A stretch of DNA of 64,000 bases from Arenibacter catalasegens. GTDB lineage: Bacteria; Bacteroidota; Bacteroidia; Flavobacteriales; Flavobacteriaceae. Both the position numbers and the translations under genes were made by a program. The notes below the pieces were generated by a model, which was not told the origin of the DNA, ran no database searches, and saw nothing but the letters and a program-made list of their open reading frames with translations. The stretch covers positions 1-64,000 of the forward strand of contig NZ_PHQQ01000002.1 in assembly GCF_002909235.1 (NCBI RefSeq). The letters run 5' to 3'. Each line of letters starts with the position of its first letter. Position 1 is the first letter of the stretch. Shown here piece by piece: positions 20,774 to 30,595 of the stretch.

Positions 20774-21649
20774 ATGAATATCGCTACCAATCCAATGCCA
20801 AAAATATTCTTCGTTATATCCTTTTTGTTTTTATCCCTTACCTCTTTGGCACAGGAAACAAAACTGGACAGTCTTTTAGATGATTATAGCAATCATCCGG
20901 AACATATACTTGTTGCTGCACACAGGGCCACCAATCCCAATTACCCAGAAAATTCCCTGGCCGCCATAGCGGAAAGTATTCGTATTGGGGTAGATATCGT
21001 AGAAATAGATATTAGAAAAAGTAAGGATGGCGAACTCGTAATTATGCACGACGAAACTATTGACAGAACCACAAATGGCAGTGGTAAAGTGGATGATTTC
21101 AGCCTTGCCGAGCTAAAAGAATTCCGTCTTAAATTTGGTAGTGACATTACAAAGGAGCAAATTCCAACCTTTGAGGAAGTATTGCAGCTAACTAAGGGAA
21201 AAATTATTCTTGACGTAGATTTCAAATTAGAAGGCGAGGCCTTGGTAAAACAAACGTTTGCCTTGATCGAAAAATACGGAATGGAGGATCAGATATTATT
21301 TTTCCTTTATGATTATCCTGAAACTACACAATATCAAAAGTTAAACAAAAACATAAAAATAATGCCCCGGGCCTATTCTAGGAAAGACATTAGGGCCATT
21401 AAAAAATTAGAGGATATTTCCATTATTCATATTGATGAAAGCTATTACAAAAATGGCATCATGCGCAGGACGATAAAATCCGGATATAGAGTATGGATAA
21501 ATGCACTGGGCAAGTACGATACGATGGAGAGTAAAAAGAAAGATTCAGGTTTTGATGCCCTATTAACTCGAAAATACGTCAACGTAATTCAAACCGATTT
21601 ACCGGAAGAACTGCTTACCTATCTTAGGTCGAGGAACCTACACCGATAG
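20774..21649 (+). CDS. Secreted glycerophosphodiester phosphodiesterase
   Basis: The enzyme cleaves glycerophosphodiesters to glycerol-3-phosphate and alcohol. GDPD motifs are AHRATNPNYPENSLAAI (first catalytic His), VEIDIRKSKDGELVIMHDE and DRTTNGSG, with LDVDFK later. An N-terminal signal (PKIFFVISFLFLSLTSLAQ) predicts export. The start is uncertain among ATGs at 20741, 20774 and 20795; I use 20774. At about 290 residues it is a single-domain family member. The usual GDPD end is replaced by DALLTRKYVNVIQTDLPEEL. It is convergent with the GH31 gene, with stops 27 bases apart. Confidence 0.88.
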   Translation: MNIATNPMPKIFFVISFLFLSLTSLAQETKLDSLLDDYSNHPEHILVAAHRATNPNYPENSLAAIAESIRIGVDIVEIDIRKSKDGELVIMHDETIDRTTNGSGKVDDFSLAELKEFRLKFGSDITKEQIPTFEEVLQLTKGKIILDVDFKLEGEALVKQTFALIEKYGMEDQILFFLYDYPETTQYQKLNKNIKIMPRAYSRKDIRAIKKLEDISIIHIDESYYKNGIMRRTIKSGYRVWINALGKYDTMESKKKDSGFDALLTRKYVNVIQTDLPEELLTYLRSRNLHR

Positions 21650-21676
21650 ATCAACTGTTTAGATACAGGAAAGAAA

Positions 21677-23455
21677 TCATCGGAAACTGATGTTGTAAAC
21701 CCCGTCCTTATATTCCTTGTTGTTCTTAATAATTAGTTTATGTTTTTGGGTGTCGTAATTCCAAAACACGTCCTTTTCCAATAGACGCCCATCCAAGGTG
21801 ATGGATTCCGGAATGTGGTTGGAATGGATTCTTAAAATATGGGGTATTTTTATCCCTTCCAACGAAAGTTTTAATCTATTAGCTGAGGTGGAATATAAAA
21901 TCCTAGTTTCACCCACAGCATCCGTATGATAGTAAACAAAGCTATTTTCACCTTTGGGATATACTAAAATTGTAGTAAACCCTTCTGAATCCACATCCCC
22001 TAATCCAGTATAGGAACGCTTAATATCCATTGGGATAATGGCACCTTCCTTTACATAAACTGGAAATTCGTCCATTGAAAATTCACCTTGAATATCCTGG
22101 GCTCCTTCAATGAGTTCCCTATCATCAAAAAAGTACCTCCATTGGCCTTTGGGCAAAGTAATATTTCTATTTTTTGAGTCCCTATAAATCGGTGCAACCA
22201 GAAAATCATCTCCGAACATATAGTGATATTTACCTTCTTTTAAGGGTGTCTGCAACCTTTTGCCTCCATCATGGGCCGTTACCACATAGTGATACATATA
22301 AGGCACTAATTCAGTATGCAACCAGGAAAACTTTCGTATTACCTGTAGCTCCTCCACCGTTCTCTTCCAAAGTCGCCTTTCGCCATGTCCACCGTTCATG
22401 AACAGACCACAAAAGGCTGAAAATTGCGTCCACCGCATATAAAGTCTTGGAGGAATTGTACTTCCCGAAAATCCAGCCACATCGGACCCTACAATATTAT
22501 AGCCCAATTCGGCGCTTTTCAGGATACTCTCTATAGCCGACTCGTAACCTTGAACCCCATCCAAGGCTATATCAACTTTTTCCTCCCCACTTTCCATTAT
22601 CATTTCATCCGTCACCCATTCGTGCTTCTGATCTCCAACCCAATTTACTGGAGAGGCATCAATTGGCGAAAAACCTTCGGGATGAAACCCACGATCTATA
22701 GATCTGGATAGGGTAACAAATTCTGAATTTTGGGTAAGTCCATACCGGTATTCATCCCTATAATAATGATCCATATAAGTTCTAGTGGTCATTATTCCTT
22801 TGGAAGTCTTCTTGTAAAATATGGGTATTGGCCCCAGTTGACTCCAGAATAAGGTTGCAGTACCATCCAACTTCCATCCATCAATACCCAAATCAAAAAC
22901 GTCTTGTTGTAAGGTTCTCCACCAGTTCATGGCATTTGTATTGGTATAATCTATAAAACCACCCTCGCCTTTCCACCATTTATTAGGGCTATTGGATTTT
23001 ACCAAGAAGCCTTTCTCCATAGCCTCCTTATACCAATCCTTGGAATCCTTTATTTGGGTGTCCTTACTAAAGCTATTCACCATAGAGGTCATCCACAGCA
23101 CTACCCTATAATCATTATCCTGAAGCTTCTTAAACCATTGGTCCGGATTCTTATAAAGAGTAGTATCAACATCAAAATCGTTGTAGCGCAAAGACCACGG
23201 ACTATCCAAAATAATGGTTCTCACAGGAATATCGTTATCCTTATACCCTGTTAATAACTCATCCACATATTCTGAAGTATTTACATCATCTTCCCATAGC
23301 CAACATTCCAATGCCCATGCCGGGGTCAAAGGCGGATTTCCATGTCGATGGTCATTGAATGGCATTCCCCAGACTGGCAAAACCCAATAAAAATAAGAAA
23401 TTACACTTAAAATCAGTAAAACCAAAACACCGATCTTTAGTATCTTTTTTTTCAA
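21677..23455 (-). CDS. GH31-family alpha-glycosidase, membrane-anchored
   Basis: The 592-residue protein has an N-terminal uncleaved-looking helix (KILKIGVLVLLILSVISYFYW) with no lipobox or SPI site, so it is probably tethered to the inner membrane facing the periplasm. The GH31 barrel shows nucleophile D197 in GIDGWKLDG, acid/base D275 in NWVGDQKHEW following SRSIDRGFHPEG, and GSDVAGFSG. The C-terminal beta domain includes VYVKEGAIIPM. GH31 members cleave alpha-glucosides, alpha-xylosides, sulfoquinovosides or alpha-galactosides; the substrate cannot be set here. Its start overlaps the stop of the PHP gene by 4 bases, so they are translationally coupled. Confidence 0.88.
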   Translation of the reverse strand: MKKKILKIGVLVLLILSVISYFYWVLPVWGMPFNDHRHGNPPLTPAWALECWLWEDDVNTSEYVDELLTGYKDNDIPVRTIILDSPWSLRYNDFDVDTTLYKNPDQWFKKLQDNDYRVVLWMTSMVNSFSKDTQIKDSKDWYKEAMEKGFLVKSNSPNKWWKGEGGFIDYTNTNAMNWWRTLQQDVFDLGIDGWKLDGTATLFWSQLGPIPIFYKKTSKGIMTTRTYMDHYYRDEYRYGLTQNSEFVTLSRSIDRGFHPEGFSPIDASPVNWVGDQKHEWVTDEMIMESGEEKVDIALDGVQGYESAIESILKSAELGYNIVGSDVAGFSGSTIPPRLYMRWTQFSAFCGLFMNGGHGERRLWKRTVEELQVIRKFSWLHTELVPYMYHYVVTAHDGGKRLQTPLKEGKYHYMFGDDFLVAPIYRDSKNRNITLPKGQWRYFFDDRELIEGAQDIQGEFSMDEFPVYVKEGAIIPMDIKRSYTGLGDVDSEGFTTILVYPKGENSFVYYHTDAVGETRILYSTSANRLKLSLEGIKIPHILRIHSNHIPESITLDGRLLEKDVFWNYDTQKHKLIIKNNKEYKDGVYNISFR

Positions 23456-24900
23456 TTTTTGGCTTTTAATTTTCTGAAGAATCTAACATAAACGATCAAA
23501 AGAGAATAGATCATAAAGACAGCGCCAATGGTTAACAACATGGAACTGTATTCGGCGAACACTTTACTATAGCCCTTAACGGCATTGCCCCTTACCATAT
23601 AGTACAAGCCCAAGGCAACCAAGAATAGTGCGCTCGCCAATCCTGTCAAGGCCATTCTTTTATGCATTGGAATAAAATGATCCTTCCTGTAATTCCAAAG
23701 CAATTGGAACAAAACCAACCAAACGGCCCATGATAAAACTTGAAAAAAGTTCAGCGTCCTAAAATAATTGACCAAGGTAATAAAGGGTTGAAACAATAGA
23801 TTTTCTTCAATATAAAAAGGTCGATCTTGGTACATAAGCACCTTAACCTTACTCTGATCTCTATTTCTGATGATTTCCAGAATAGATTTTTCTTTTTTAT
23901 CAGGATTCATTTGATGCCAATTAGGAATTTTAAAAGCATTCCAAATACCGCAGGCCCGCCCGTAACCATGAAAATCAAGTCCACCAATCATTAGGAGCTT
24001 GTTATCTTCACAAAATTCTTTTAGGTCCTTAAAGATGGCTCTATCGTAATACAATTCCTTGCCTACATTTTCAATTTCAAAGCCATCAGCACCAAGGTCC
24101 TTATAAAACTCCTTATCATTACCCTTACCATCGAACCAATGATTAATGATAACTGCTCCCCCGTACTTATGCACCAAATTTACTATAAGGGAATCCGATT
24201 TATCCTTGGTTTCGAAATTTCCGTTCAACCCCAATAAACTCATATGATTGGAACCTGAATGTTCTTGGCCTACCATGATCAATGGTTCCCTTGGAACTTG
24301 GTTATTTCTTTGTTTTAAGGAGAAATCCAATGTTTTTTTATGATTGGCATGATCAGTAATAAAGAAGGCATCGAAGCCATTTCTTTTATGCCATGCCCAC
24401 ATATTATCCTGTGATATTAATCCGTCATGACTAAACTCGGTATGGGCGTGGGTAGTGACCAACACCTCATCCGATGTATTATTAACTATAGTATTATTAG
24501 GTAACGGAAGGAAAAGAATAACAACAAAGGCAGCAAAACAAATTCCTATCAATAACAGTATGTTACCCAAAAGCCATAGCAACCTCTGTTTTCTATGTGT
24601 GCCAGTAGGAACTTTAAAAACTTTTATTAGGCTAAAGCCTATGTAAAAAACCACGATCCACAATAATGTTATAGGCAATTCCACTAATGGATAAAGGGAA
24701 CGGTTAAAATAAAGTAACAACCCCAAAATAGGTTCAAAAAGTATACGCCATATCTGGATCTCTACTCCAAAATTAGGGTCAGTTTCTAAAGTAAGGGCAT
24801 TGATAATATGTAAATCCAAATGAATTAAAAGCGCTAGAACAGCGATAATAAACAGCGGAATTACAACAAAGTATTTTTTAAATATTTTATGATTATCCAT
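23452..24900 (-). CDS. Membrane protein with internal PHP phosphoesterase-like domain
   Basis: The 482-residue protein (ATG at 24900) has about four helices in residues 1-130, then a PHP domain at about 145-340, then about three more helices. PHP metal motifs are THAHTEFSHDG, FFITDHANH, GQEHSG, INHW and GGLDFHGYG, so most His/Asp/Glu ligands are present. PHP domains are metal-dependent phosphoesterases. One placed between membrane helices and next to a GH31 and an aldolase suggests action on a phosphorylated or lipid-linked intermediate (inference). It ends ATGA-overlapping with GH31 and starts about 86 bases after the aldolase gene. Confidence 0.75.
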   Translation of the reverse strand: MDNHKIFKKYFVVIPLFIIAVLALLIHLDLHIINALTLETDPNFGVEIQIWRILFEPILGLLLYFNRSLYPLVELPITLLWIVVFYIGFSLIKVFKVPTGTHRKQRLLWLLGNILLLIGICFAAFVVILFLPLPNNTIVNNTSDEVLVTTHAHTEFSHDGLISQDNMWAWHKRNGFDAFFITDHANHKKTLDFSLKQRNNQVPREPLIMVGQEHSGSNHMSLLGLNGNFETKDKSDSLIVNLVHKYGGAVIINHWFDGKGNDKEFYKDLGADGFEIENVGKELYYDRAIFKDLKEFCEDNKLLMIGGLDFHGYGRACGIWNAFKIPNWHQMNPDKKEKSILEIIRNRDQSKVKVLMYQDRPFYIEENLLFQPFITLVNYFRTLNFFQVLSWAVWLVLFQLLWNYRKDHFIPMHKRMALTGLASALFLVALGLYYMVRGNAVKGYSKVFAEYSSMLLTIGAVFMIYSLLIVYVRFFRKLKAKN

Positions 24901-24986
24901 TATCAAAAGGCTTCAAGATAGTCCTCTTTTCTATAACAGAAAAAACATAGTTCATGAAGCATGATCAAGATTCCCCACCAACGCTT

Positions 24987-25913
24987 TTAGTGAACTGGAC
25001 TGTGTTCATTTTCATAGTTAAATTGGGCAATATATGCTTTAATCTGATTACGTTGTACCTCACTGAACCTCTGAAGTGGTTCTGCAGTGTGATCCTGGCA
25101 AATTTCCATTGCCAACAATGCCGACTTGGTTCCCTTGATGTGTCTTGAAGAATAGTCACCAACCTCATAAATTGTGGTATGAATCTTAAGCACTTGGTCA
25201 CGTAATGATTTTACTTTTTCCAAATCCCTATCCACTGAGGCATTGTATAAATCTACAAACAGTTTTGGAAAAAAATTGGCCCCACCTGCAACTGCACCAT
25301 GTCCTCCGTTCATAATTGTTTCCGGTAAAAACAATTCTGTTCCTGCTATTATTGAAAATAGCGGATCACCTTTAAACTCCTCTATCAACATATACAAATA
25401 GCTAAGATCCCCTGAACTATCCTTTATACCAATTGCCCCTAACTCCTTTGCCCGTCTAACGACCTCAATGGACAAATGAAGCTTTGTACAACTTGGCATG
25501 TTATATAACATAAAAGGTAATGGCAACTTTGGTAACAGACTATCAAGATAATCTCCCATTTCTTCTTGGGAAATTGGAAAATAGTACGGCGGAGCAACAA
25601 CCAATGAATCTGCCCCCACTTCTTTCGCATGGTTTGCGATTGCCAAGGTACCATCAAAAGAGGTATCTGTAATCCCTACCATTACCGGGACCTTTTTGTT
25701 TACAATTTTACAGGTTTCCGTTATAAGCTGTTTCCTAACCTCATAACTTAAACTAGGGCCTTCACCAGTGGTTCCTAAAATAAAAATGCCATGGACACCA
25801 CCTTCTAACAAATGATTAACCAATTTATTTAATCCTAACAAATCCAGTTCTTTATTCTCCAGCAATGGAGTAATCATCGGAGGTATTATTCCTTTCACAG
25901 GTAAATTCATCAT
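24987..25913 (-). CDS. Dihydrodipicolinate synthase / N-acetylneuraminate lyase family aldolase
   Basis: A Schiff-base class I aldolase of 308 residues. GTTGEGPSLS (residues 48-57), Y137 in LYNMPS and Schiff-base K164 in GIKDSSGD are all intact. Family members include DapA (lysine synthesis), N-acetylneuraminate lyase and 2-keto-3-deoxy-acid aldolases. The position in a glycan operon, before PHP and GH31 genes, argues for catabolism of a keto acid or sialic-acid-like sugar rather than lysine synthesis. The motif is closer to the DapA type than to the classical NAL type (GSTGEG), so I leave the substrate open. It is the first gene of the operon, divergent from an AraC regulator. Confidence 0.85.
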   Translation of the reverse strand: MMNLPVKGIIPPMITPLLENKELDLLGLNKLVNHLLEGGVHGIFILGTTGEGPSLSYEVRKQLITETCKIVNKKVPVMVGITDTSFDGTLAIANHAKEVGADSLVVAPPYYFPISQEEMGDYLDSLLPKLPLPFMLYNMPSCTKLHLSIEVVRRAKELGAIGIKDSSGDLSYLYMLIEEFKGDPLFSIIAGTELFLPETIMNGGHGAVAGGANFFPKLFVDLYNASVDRDLEKVKSLRDQVLKIHTTIYEVGDYSSRHIKGTKSALLAMEICQDHTAEPLQRFSEVQRNQIKAYIAQFNYENEHSPVH

Positions 25914-26214
25914 TATATATTTAATAGGTTAAATAAATAGGAAGACCTCCCCGACTGATAAATTGTTGTAATAATTGCATTCATAGTGGTTGGTTTTTTA
26001 GGTAGTTCATGAATCCAATCATTAGTAATAAACCCTAGAAATTAACAACAGGACTTACAGATTCTAAAGATTTGAGACATGAATTGTTGTTATAACAAAT
26101 TAAAATCAATTTAACATCTCTCGCCACTACAATATTGTTTTAATTACATTAAATTTTAACCTTAATTCTGAATAATTTAATTATATTAGTCCAATATTGT
26201 CAATATACCAACTT
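25914..26214. promoter_or_regulatory. Divergent promoter region aldolase/AraC with repeated palindromes
   Basis: This 301-base AT-rich gap separates the minus-strand aldolase operon from the plus-strand AraC gene. It holds a perfect 12-base palindrome TTGTTATAACAA (26087-26098). CAATATTGT occurs twice, at 26130-26138 and 26192-26200, 62 bases apart. AATTGTTGT is also repeated at 25961-25969 and 26082-26090. These are candidate operators for the adjacent regulator. No exact TAnnTTTG element was found on either strand. Confidence 0.45.
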
Positions 26215-27063
26215 ATGGAATTTATCTTCGAAAAAATATTTGTCCCCAACAAACATTCATTTATATCAAGAAAGCTGCCTTTGGCATCAAATGCTAAAAT
26301 ACATTCCCATAAAAATTTTGAACTAAACTTTATCACCACGGGATCGGGCAGGAGAATTGTTGGGGACAACATTTCTGGTTTTGAAAAAGGTGACCTAGTT
26401 TTATTGGGGCCCAATTTACCACACTGTTGGGAAGCTTTGGATTTTGAAAAAGAAAATGATCCCTTTTGTATTGTTACCCACTTTTCCGAGGACATTATTA
26501 ACTCCGATTTCTTTAGAATGCCAGAGTTGGAAAGGGTTGTGGATTTGCTAAAACAATCTAGCACAGGACTTCGTTTTAAACTAGAAAATGACAGTCACAT
26601 AAGACACAGTCTAGAGAAAATGACGCAATTACAAGGACTGGAGTATTATATTGAAATGCTTAAAATATTTAATTTTCTACTACAAATAGAGGAAAGGGAG
26701 AATCTCTCCAATCCCAATAACAGTTCTGCCATATTCTCCAAAAACCTTGATAAAATAAATAAGGTGTACGAATATGTTTTCCAAAATATTCAGGAAGGTG
26801 TTAAACTGGAAGAAGCTGCCTCTGTATTGAATATGGCACCTAGTTCGTTTTGCAGATATTTTAAGAAGAAGACCAATCTAACCTTTATGGAATATGTAAA
26901 AAGCGTTAGGGTGGGTATTGCGGCCAAATTACTGGCAGAGACCGATAAGCAAATAACACAGATTTGCTTTGAAAGTGGCTACAATAATCTAGCCAATTTT
27001 AACCACTACTTTAAGCATATAATGGGCAAAACGCCATCAGATTACCGAAAAACATTTCGGTAA
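26215..27063 (+). CDS. AraC-family transcriptional regulator with cupin-type sensor
   Basis: The 282-residue protein (ATG at 26215) has an N-terminal cupin-like effector domain with FELNFITTGSGRRIVGDNI and DLVLLGPNLPHCW. A C-terminal double helix-turn-helix follows (about residues 185-282): VKLEEAASVLNMAPSSFCRYFK, cited here by its start, then ITQICFESGYNNLANFNHYF and GKTPSDYRK. This architecture is typical of sugar-responsive AraC regulators. Placed divergently from the aldolase-PHP-GH31 operon, it probably controls that operon and perhaps the SusCD genes beyond. It is convergent with the FG-GAP gene. Confidence 0.9.
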   Translation: MEFIFEKIFVPNKHSFISRKLPLASNAKIHSHKNFELNFITTGSGRRIVGDNISGFEKGDLVLLGPNLPHCWEALDFEKENDPFCIVTHFSEDIINSDFFRMPELERVVDLLKQSSTGLRFKLENDSHIRHSLEKMTQLQGLEYYIEMLKIFNFLLQIEERENLSNPNNSSAIFSKNLDKINKVYEYVFQNIQEGVKLEEAASVLNMAPSSFCRYFKKKTNLTFMEYVKSVRVGIAAKLLAETDKQITQICFESGYNNLANFNHYFKHIMGKTPSDYRKTFR

Positions 27064-27187
27064 CCTTGTGGGGAACTCCTCTACATTTAACTTAGTGTAT
27101 TAGACTTTTAATTATTCTCAAATGGATTACGTTCATTATGAATTTACAGATCATTCTGAAATAAACATTTTAATACCAATCAATTCC

Positions 27188-30100
27188 TCAATACTCTATA
27201 AATTGTAACCCATCCTTGTTTTTTGCAAAAACTATACGTTTCAAATCCGTATCCTGTGTCCTTAAAATTCCTGCATTTTTCACATCTCCCTTAACCAATA
27301 AACCACTTGAACTTGGATAAAGGGTTGAAAATTGCCCCTTCCCATTACCTTTTAGTACAACTCCGTAACTGGCATCATTCCTTGGAGTCTCTACCTCGGA
27401 CTGATATAAATTTCCTGATAATAAGGCATCCAAATTACCATCTTTATCATAGTCTTCTATCAAAATACTATTGACGGAAGAGAATTGTACCGGCCCTTCT
27501 ATCATATGGGTTTTAAACTTGAAATTGCCCAAATTTTCAACATAGGTAGTAGCGAATGTAGTTGCCTTATAATGAGTGGCCTTCTTTAATTCCTCAGCTC
27601 CATATACGGTAGATAGATCTGCTATTCCAAAATCATGATAACTAGGAAATTTCTCTTTAATAAAAGGCATTTGATTGGAAGTACATTCCCTACCCCTTAA
27701 CGGATAAGCAACCCCCTTTTCTTGATAACTAAGTACAATATCCAAACTTCCATTCCGATCAAAGTCATTGGCATATACCTCAAAAGGTGCTTCCATGGAC
27801 GCCTTATATTTATAGTTTAATCCCAAATTTCCAACCATAAAATCCATATCGCCATCATTATCAAAATCGGCCGATGCAATACTAAACCACCACCCAGTCT
27901 CATTTTCCAAACCTGACTGCTCAGTAATATCGGTGAATTTTGTCCCGGTATTTTTAATAATTCTGATGGGCATCCATTCCCCGGCGATGACAAGATCTAG
28001 GTTTTTATCATGGTCCACATCTACCCATTCCGCATCCGAGACCATCCCCAAATTGGCCATAAATGGAGCCAATTCCTCAGTTACATTAACAAACTTCACA
28101 TTTCCACTGCTACTATCATTTCTTAATAGATAACTACTGGCAGGAAGTGGGTATTTACCTGGAATCAATTTACCACCCACAAATAAATCCAGGTCTCCAT
28201 CATTATCAAAATCCCCTGTTTTAACGCAGGAGCCACTAACCAGATCATCTGGAAGGGCATTTTGGCTTTTCACAAATTTGCCTTTGCCTAAATTTTCGTA
28301 AAAGCGATCGCGATAATATTCATTCTGTAGCAATTCCTCATTGCCTCCCGATACGATATATAGGTCAAGATCACCATCCTTGTCTGCGTCAAAGAATACA
28401 GAGGCCACATCTTCATGTGCCCTATCCCCTGCCCATAGGGACCGCTGCTCAGATGTAAAACTGCCACTTTGTTGCTGTAGGAACAATTCTCCTATTTCGC
28501 CTTTTGCACCTCCCACAAAAAAATCATCCAGGCCATCGTTATTTACATCCCCAATAGCTAATGCAGGTCCGTTTTCAGAAAATTTATGTGGTAATAAACT
28601 TTCCCTCTTAAAATCGTCAAAATCATTCTCCACATGTTTATAATTCGCTTGAACAATGTTTGTTACATCTTGAAAAATAGGTTTAGAAATTTCTTTTATT
28701 GGATTCTTGGAAACGGTGGCATCCGAATAGTTTAAATTCAGCTGCTGATTTACGTTTAAACCACTTATAAGCTGGGATTTCCCATCGGGCCAAACAATAT
28801 TTAAACTCTTGATATTGTCCACTGCACCCACACCAAAATGCACTATTTCACTTACAGATGATTGAAAGCCCCTGGACAAATATTGTTCCTTGGTCTGCTT
28901 TTCATCCTTAGTTTCAACAGTAATCCTAGCTCCAAGACCTATACTATTTCCTTTAGGGCCATTTAATTTCAATTTAAGATAATTGTTTTTGGGCAACAAC
29001 TCGCTGGAATTATTCCTGTAAACAAAGGCCGGGTCATTAATATTATTCCCAATGATATCCAGATCACCATCGTTATCCAAATCGGCGTAAACCGCACCAT
29101 TGGTACAGCTCGGGGTATTTAAGTTCCAAGCCTCATTCATTGCCGAAAACGTAAAATCCCTGTTGTTCAAGTAGAGTAAATTTACTTCCTTCTTTTCCGG
29201 CATTCGTGCTAGAACATCATCGTAATATGTCTTAATTAGCGAATCCTTATTTTTATAAATTTCAAGATCTTTATACAATTGATCTACTCTTTTACGCTTA
29301 TAAATCACAAAATCGTTATTTCTAAACGATCTTAAAATACCGTTGGACACAAAAACATCTTGCCAACCATCGTTGTCCATATCAAATAAAAGAGGGGCCC
29401 AACTCCAATTGGTATTGGATATTCCGGCATACTTCCCAATTTCCGAAAATGCAGGAACACCGTCCTCCTTAAAATTTCCATTGTTCAATTGTAGGGTATT
29501 GAACATGTACTGGTGGTGCAAGCCCATATCTACGATATCCTGAAACCTCTTTATGCTCATACCGCTCATACTGGTCTTAAGGTCATAATTGTTGTTGGAT
29601 ACCATATCCACCGAAATAAAATCCAGTAAACCATCATTGTTAATGTCCCCAATATCGTTACCCATCGAAAAATTTGAAATATGGTTGGTAGCTTTCAAAA
29701 TCTCTTCCTTAAAAGTCCCATCCTTTTGATTCAAATAGAGATGGTCCTTTTCTGAATAATCTTGACCCACCAATATATCCGGCCATTGGTCATTGTTCAA
29801 ATCCCCAATCGAAATACCCAGGCCGAAACCGATTGAATTATTTACAATACCGCTAGACTCTGAAACATCTATAAATTTGCCATTGTCGTTGCGAAATAAC
29901 CGTTCACTACTATAATCAGATTTTTCGTTAATAAGCGTGCTTAGTTTAGGTTCCACATCTGCAGGCTCAATGCCATGATTTATCAAGAACATATCTAAGT
30001 CCCCATCCTTGTCATAATCCAAAAATGCAGCTTGGGTAGAGTAATGCGGAAGATCCAGCCCATATTCGGAAGCCTCCTCTTCAAACACAGGTATTCCTTC

Positions 30101-30595
30101 TTTGTTATTTCCTTTATTTACGTAAAGCTCATTTCTCCTTTGATCCAAATTATTATAATCACCGGATTTACAGACATAGATATCCAAAAGTCCATCTGAA
30201 TTAATATCCACCATGGTTACACCTGTGGGAAAACCATTTAAACCCTTCACTTTTGACACCAAAGTGGTCTCTTCAAAAGTCAAATTACCTTTATTTATAA
30301 AGAGTTTATTCGAGTATAAATTTGAAATAAAGTAAATATCGGGAAGATCATCATTGTTTAAATCCCCTACGGCTACACCTCCTCCATTATATAGGTATTC
30401 ATAAAGCACCCCATTGACTGTTGGACTTTCGTTTATGACATTTATAAAATTTAATTTGGTTTCATTAGGACCCAATAGTGTAAATAGAGCTTCAACAGAG
30501 GCTTGGTTACTATCATCCGTTCTTGGCATCTCTTTCTTTTCTCCACAACTAAGAAATAAGAAAATTAAACCCAAAATGATACTACTCTTGTTCAT
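27188..30595 (-). CDS. FG-GAP/VCBS repeat lipoprotein with ASPIC/UnbV domain
   Basis: The 1135-residue surface lipoprotein has lipobox LFLSC at the N-terminus. More than ten FG-GAP/VCBS blades follow, each with a DxNxDGxxD calcium motif such as GDLNNDDLPDIYF, DKDGDLDMF and DFDNDGDLDLFVGG. Near residues 530-615 lies an ASPIC/UnbV domain (GNSIGLGARITVETK, GFQSSVSEIVHFGVG, IVWPDGKSQ). Such proteins accompany SusCD pairs in marine Bacteroidota and are thought to bind glycans or proteins at the surface. The gene is downstream of SusC/SusD on the same strand, but a strong hairpin at 30803-30862 lies between, so it may be expressed at a different level. Confidence 0.88.
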   Translation of the reverse strand: MNKSSIILGLIFLFLSCGEKKEMPRTDDSNQASVEALFTLLGPNETKLNFINVINESPTVNGVLYEYLYNGGGVAVGDLNNDDLPDIYFISNLYSNKLFINKGNLTFEETTLVSKVKGLNGFPTGVTMVDINSDGLLDIYVCKSGDYNNLDQRRNELYVNKGNNKEGIPVFEEEASEYGLDLPHYSTQAAFLDYDKDGDLDMFLINHGIEPADVEPKLSTLINEKSDYSSERLFRNDNGKFIDVSESSGIVNNSIGFGLGISIGDLNNDQWPDILVGQDYSEKDHLYLNQKDGTFKEEILKATNHISNFSMGNDIGDINNDGLLDFISVDMVSNNNYDLKTSMSGMSIKRFQDIVDMGLHHQYMFNTLQLNNGNFKEDGVPAFSEIGKYAGISNTNWSWAPLLFDMDNDGWQDVFVSNGILRSFRNNDFVIYKRKRVDQLYKDLEIYKNKDSLIKTYYDDVLARMPEKKEVNLLYLNNRDFTFSAMNEAWNLNTPSCTNGAVYADLDNDGDLDIIGNNINDPAFVYRNNSSELLPKNNYLKLKLNGPKGNSIGLGARITVETKDEKQTKEQYLSRGFQSSVSEIVHFGVGAVDNIKSLNIVWPDGKSQLISGLNVNQQLNLNYSDATVSKNPIKEISKPIFQDVTNIVQANYKHVENDFDDFKRESLLPHKFSENGPALAIGDVNNDGLDDFFVGGAKGEIGELFLQQQSGSFTSEQRSLWAGDRAHEDVASVFFDADKDGDLDLYIVSGGNEELLQNEYYRDRFYENLGKGKFVKSQNALPDDLVSGSCVKTGDFDNDGDLDLFVGGKLIPGKYPLPASSYLLRNDSSSGNVKFVNVTEELAPFMANLGMVSDAEWVDVDHDKNLDLVIAGEWMPIRIIKNTGTKFTDITEQSGLENETGWWFSIASADFDNDGDMDFMVGNLGLNYKYKASMEAPFEVYANDFDRNGSLDIVLSYQEKGVAYPLRGRECTSNQMPFIKEKFPSYHDFGIADLSTVYGAEELKKATHYKATTFATTYVENLGNFKFKTHMIEGPVQFSSVNSILIEDYDKDGNLDALLSGNLYQSEVETPRNDASYGVVLKGNGKGQFSTLYPSSSGLLVKGDVKNAGILRTQDTDLKRIVFAKNKDGLQFIEY

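Noticed and set aside
21650-21676. CATC/GATG hairpin between GDPD and GH31
   Set aside because: Four base pairs only and no T-tract; not convincing as a terminator.
24987-25913. Firm call as N-acetylneuraminate lyase
   Set aside because: The motif GTTGEG is closer to the DapA type; context alone cannot fix the substrate.
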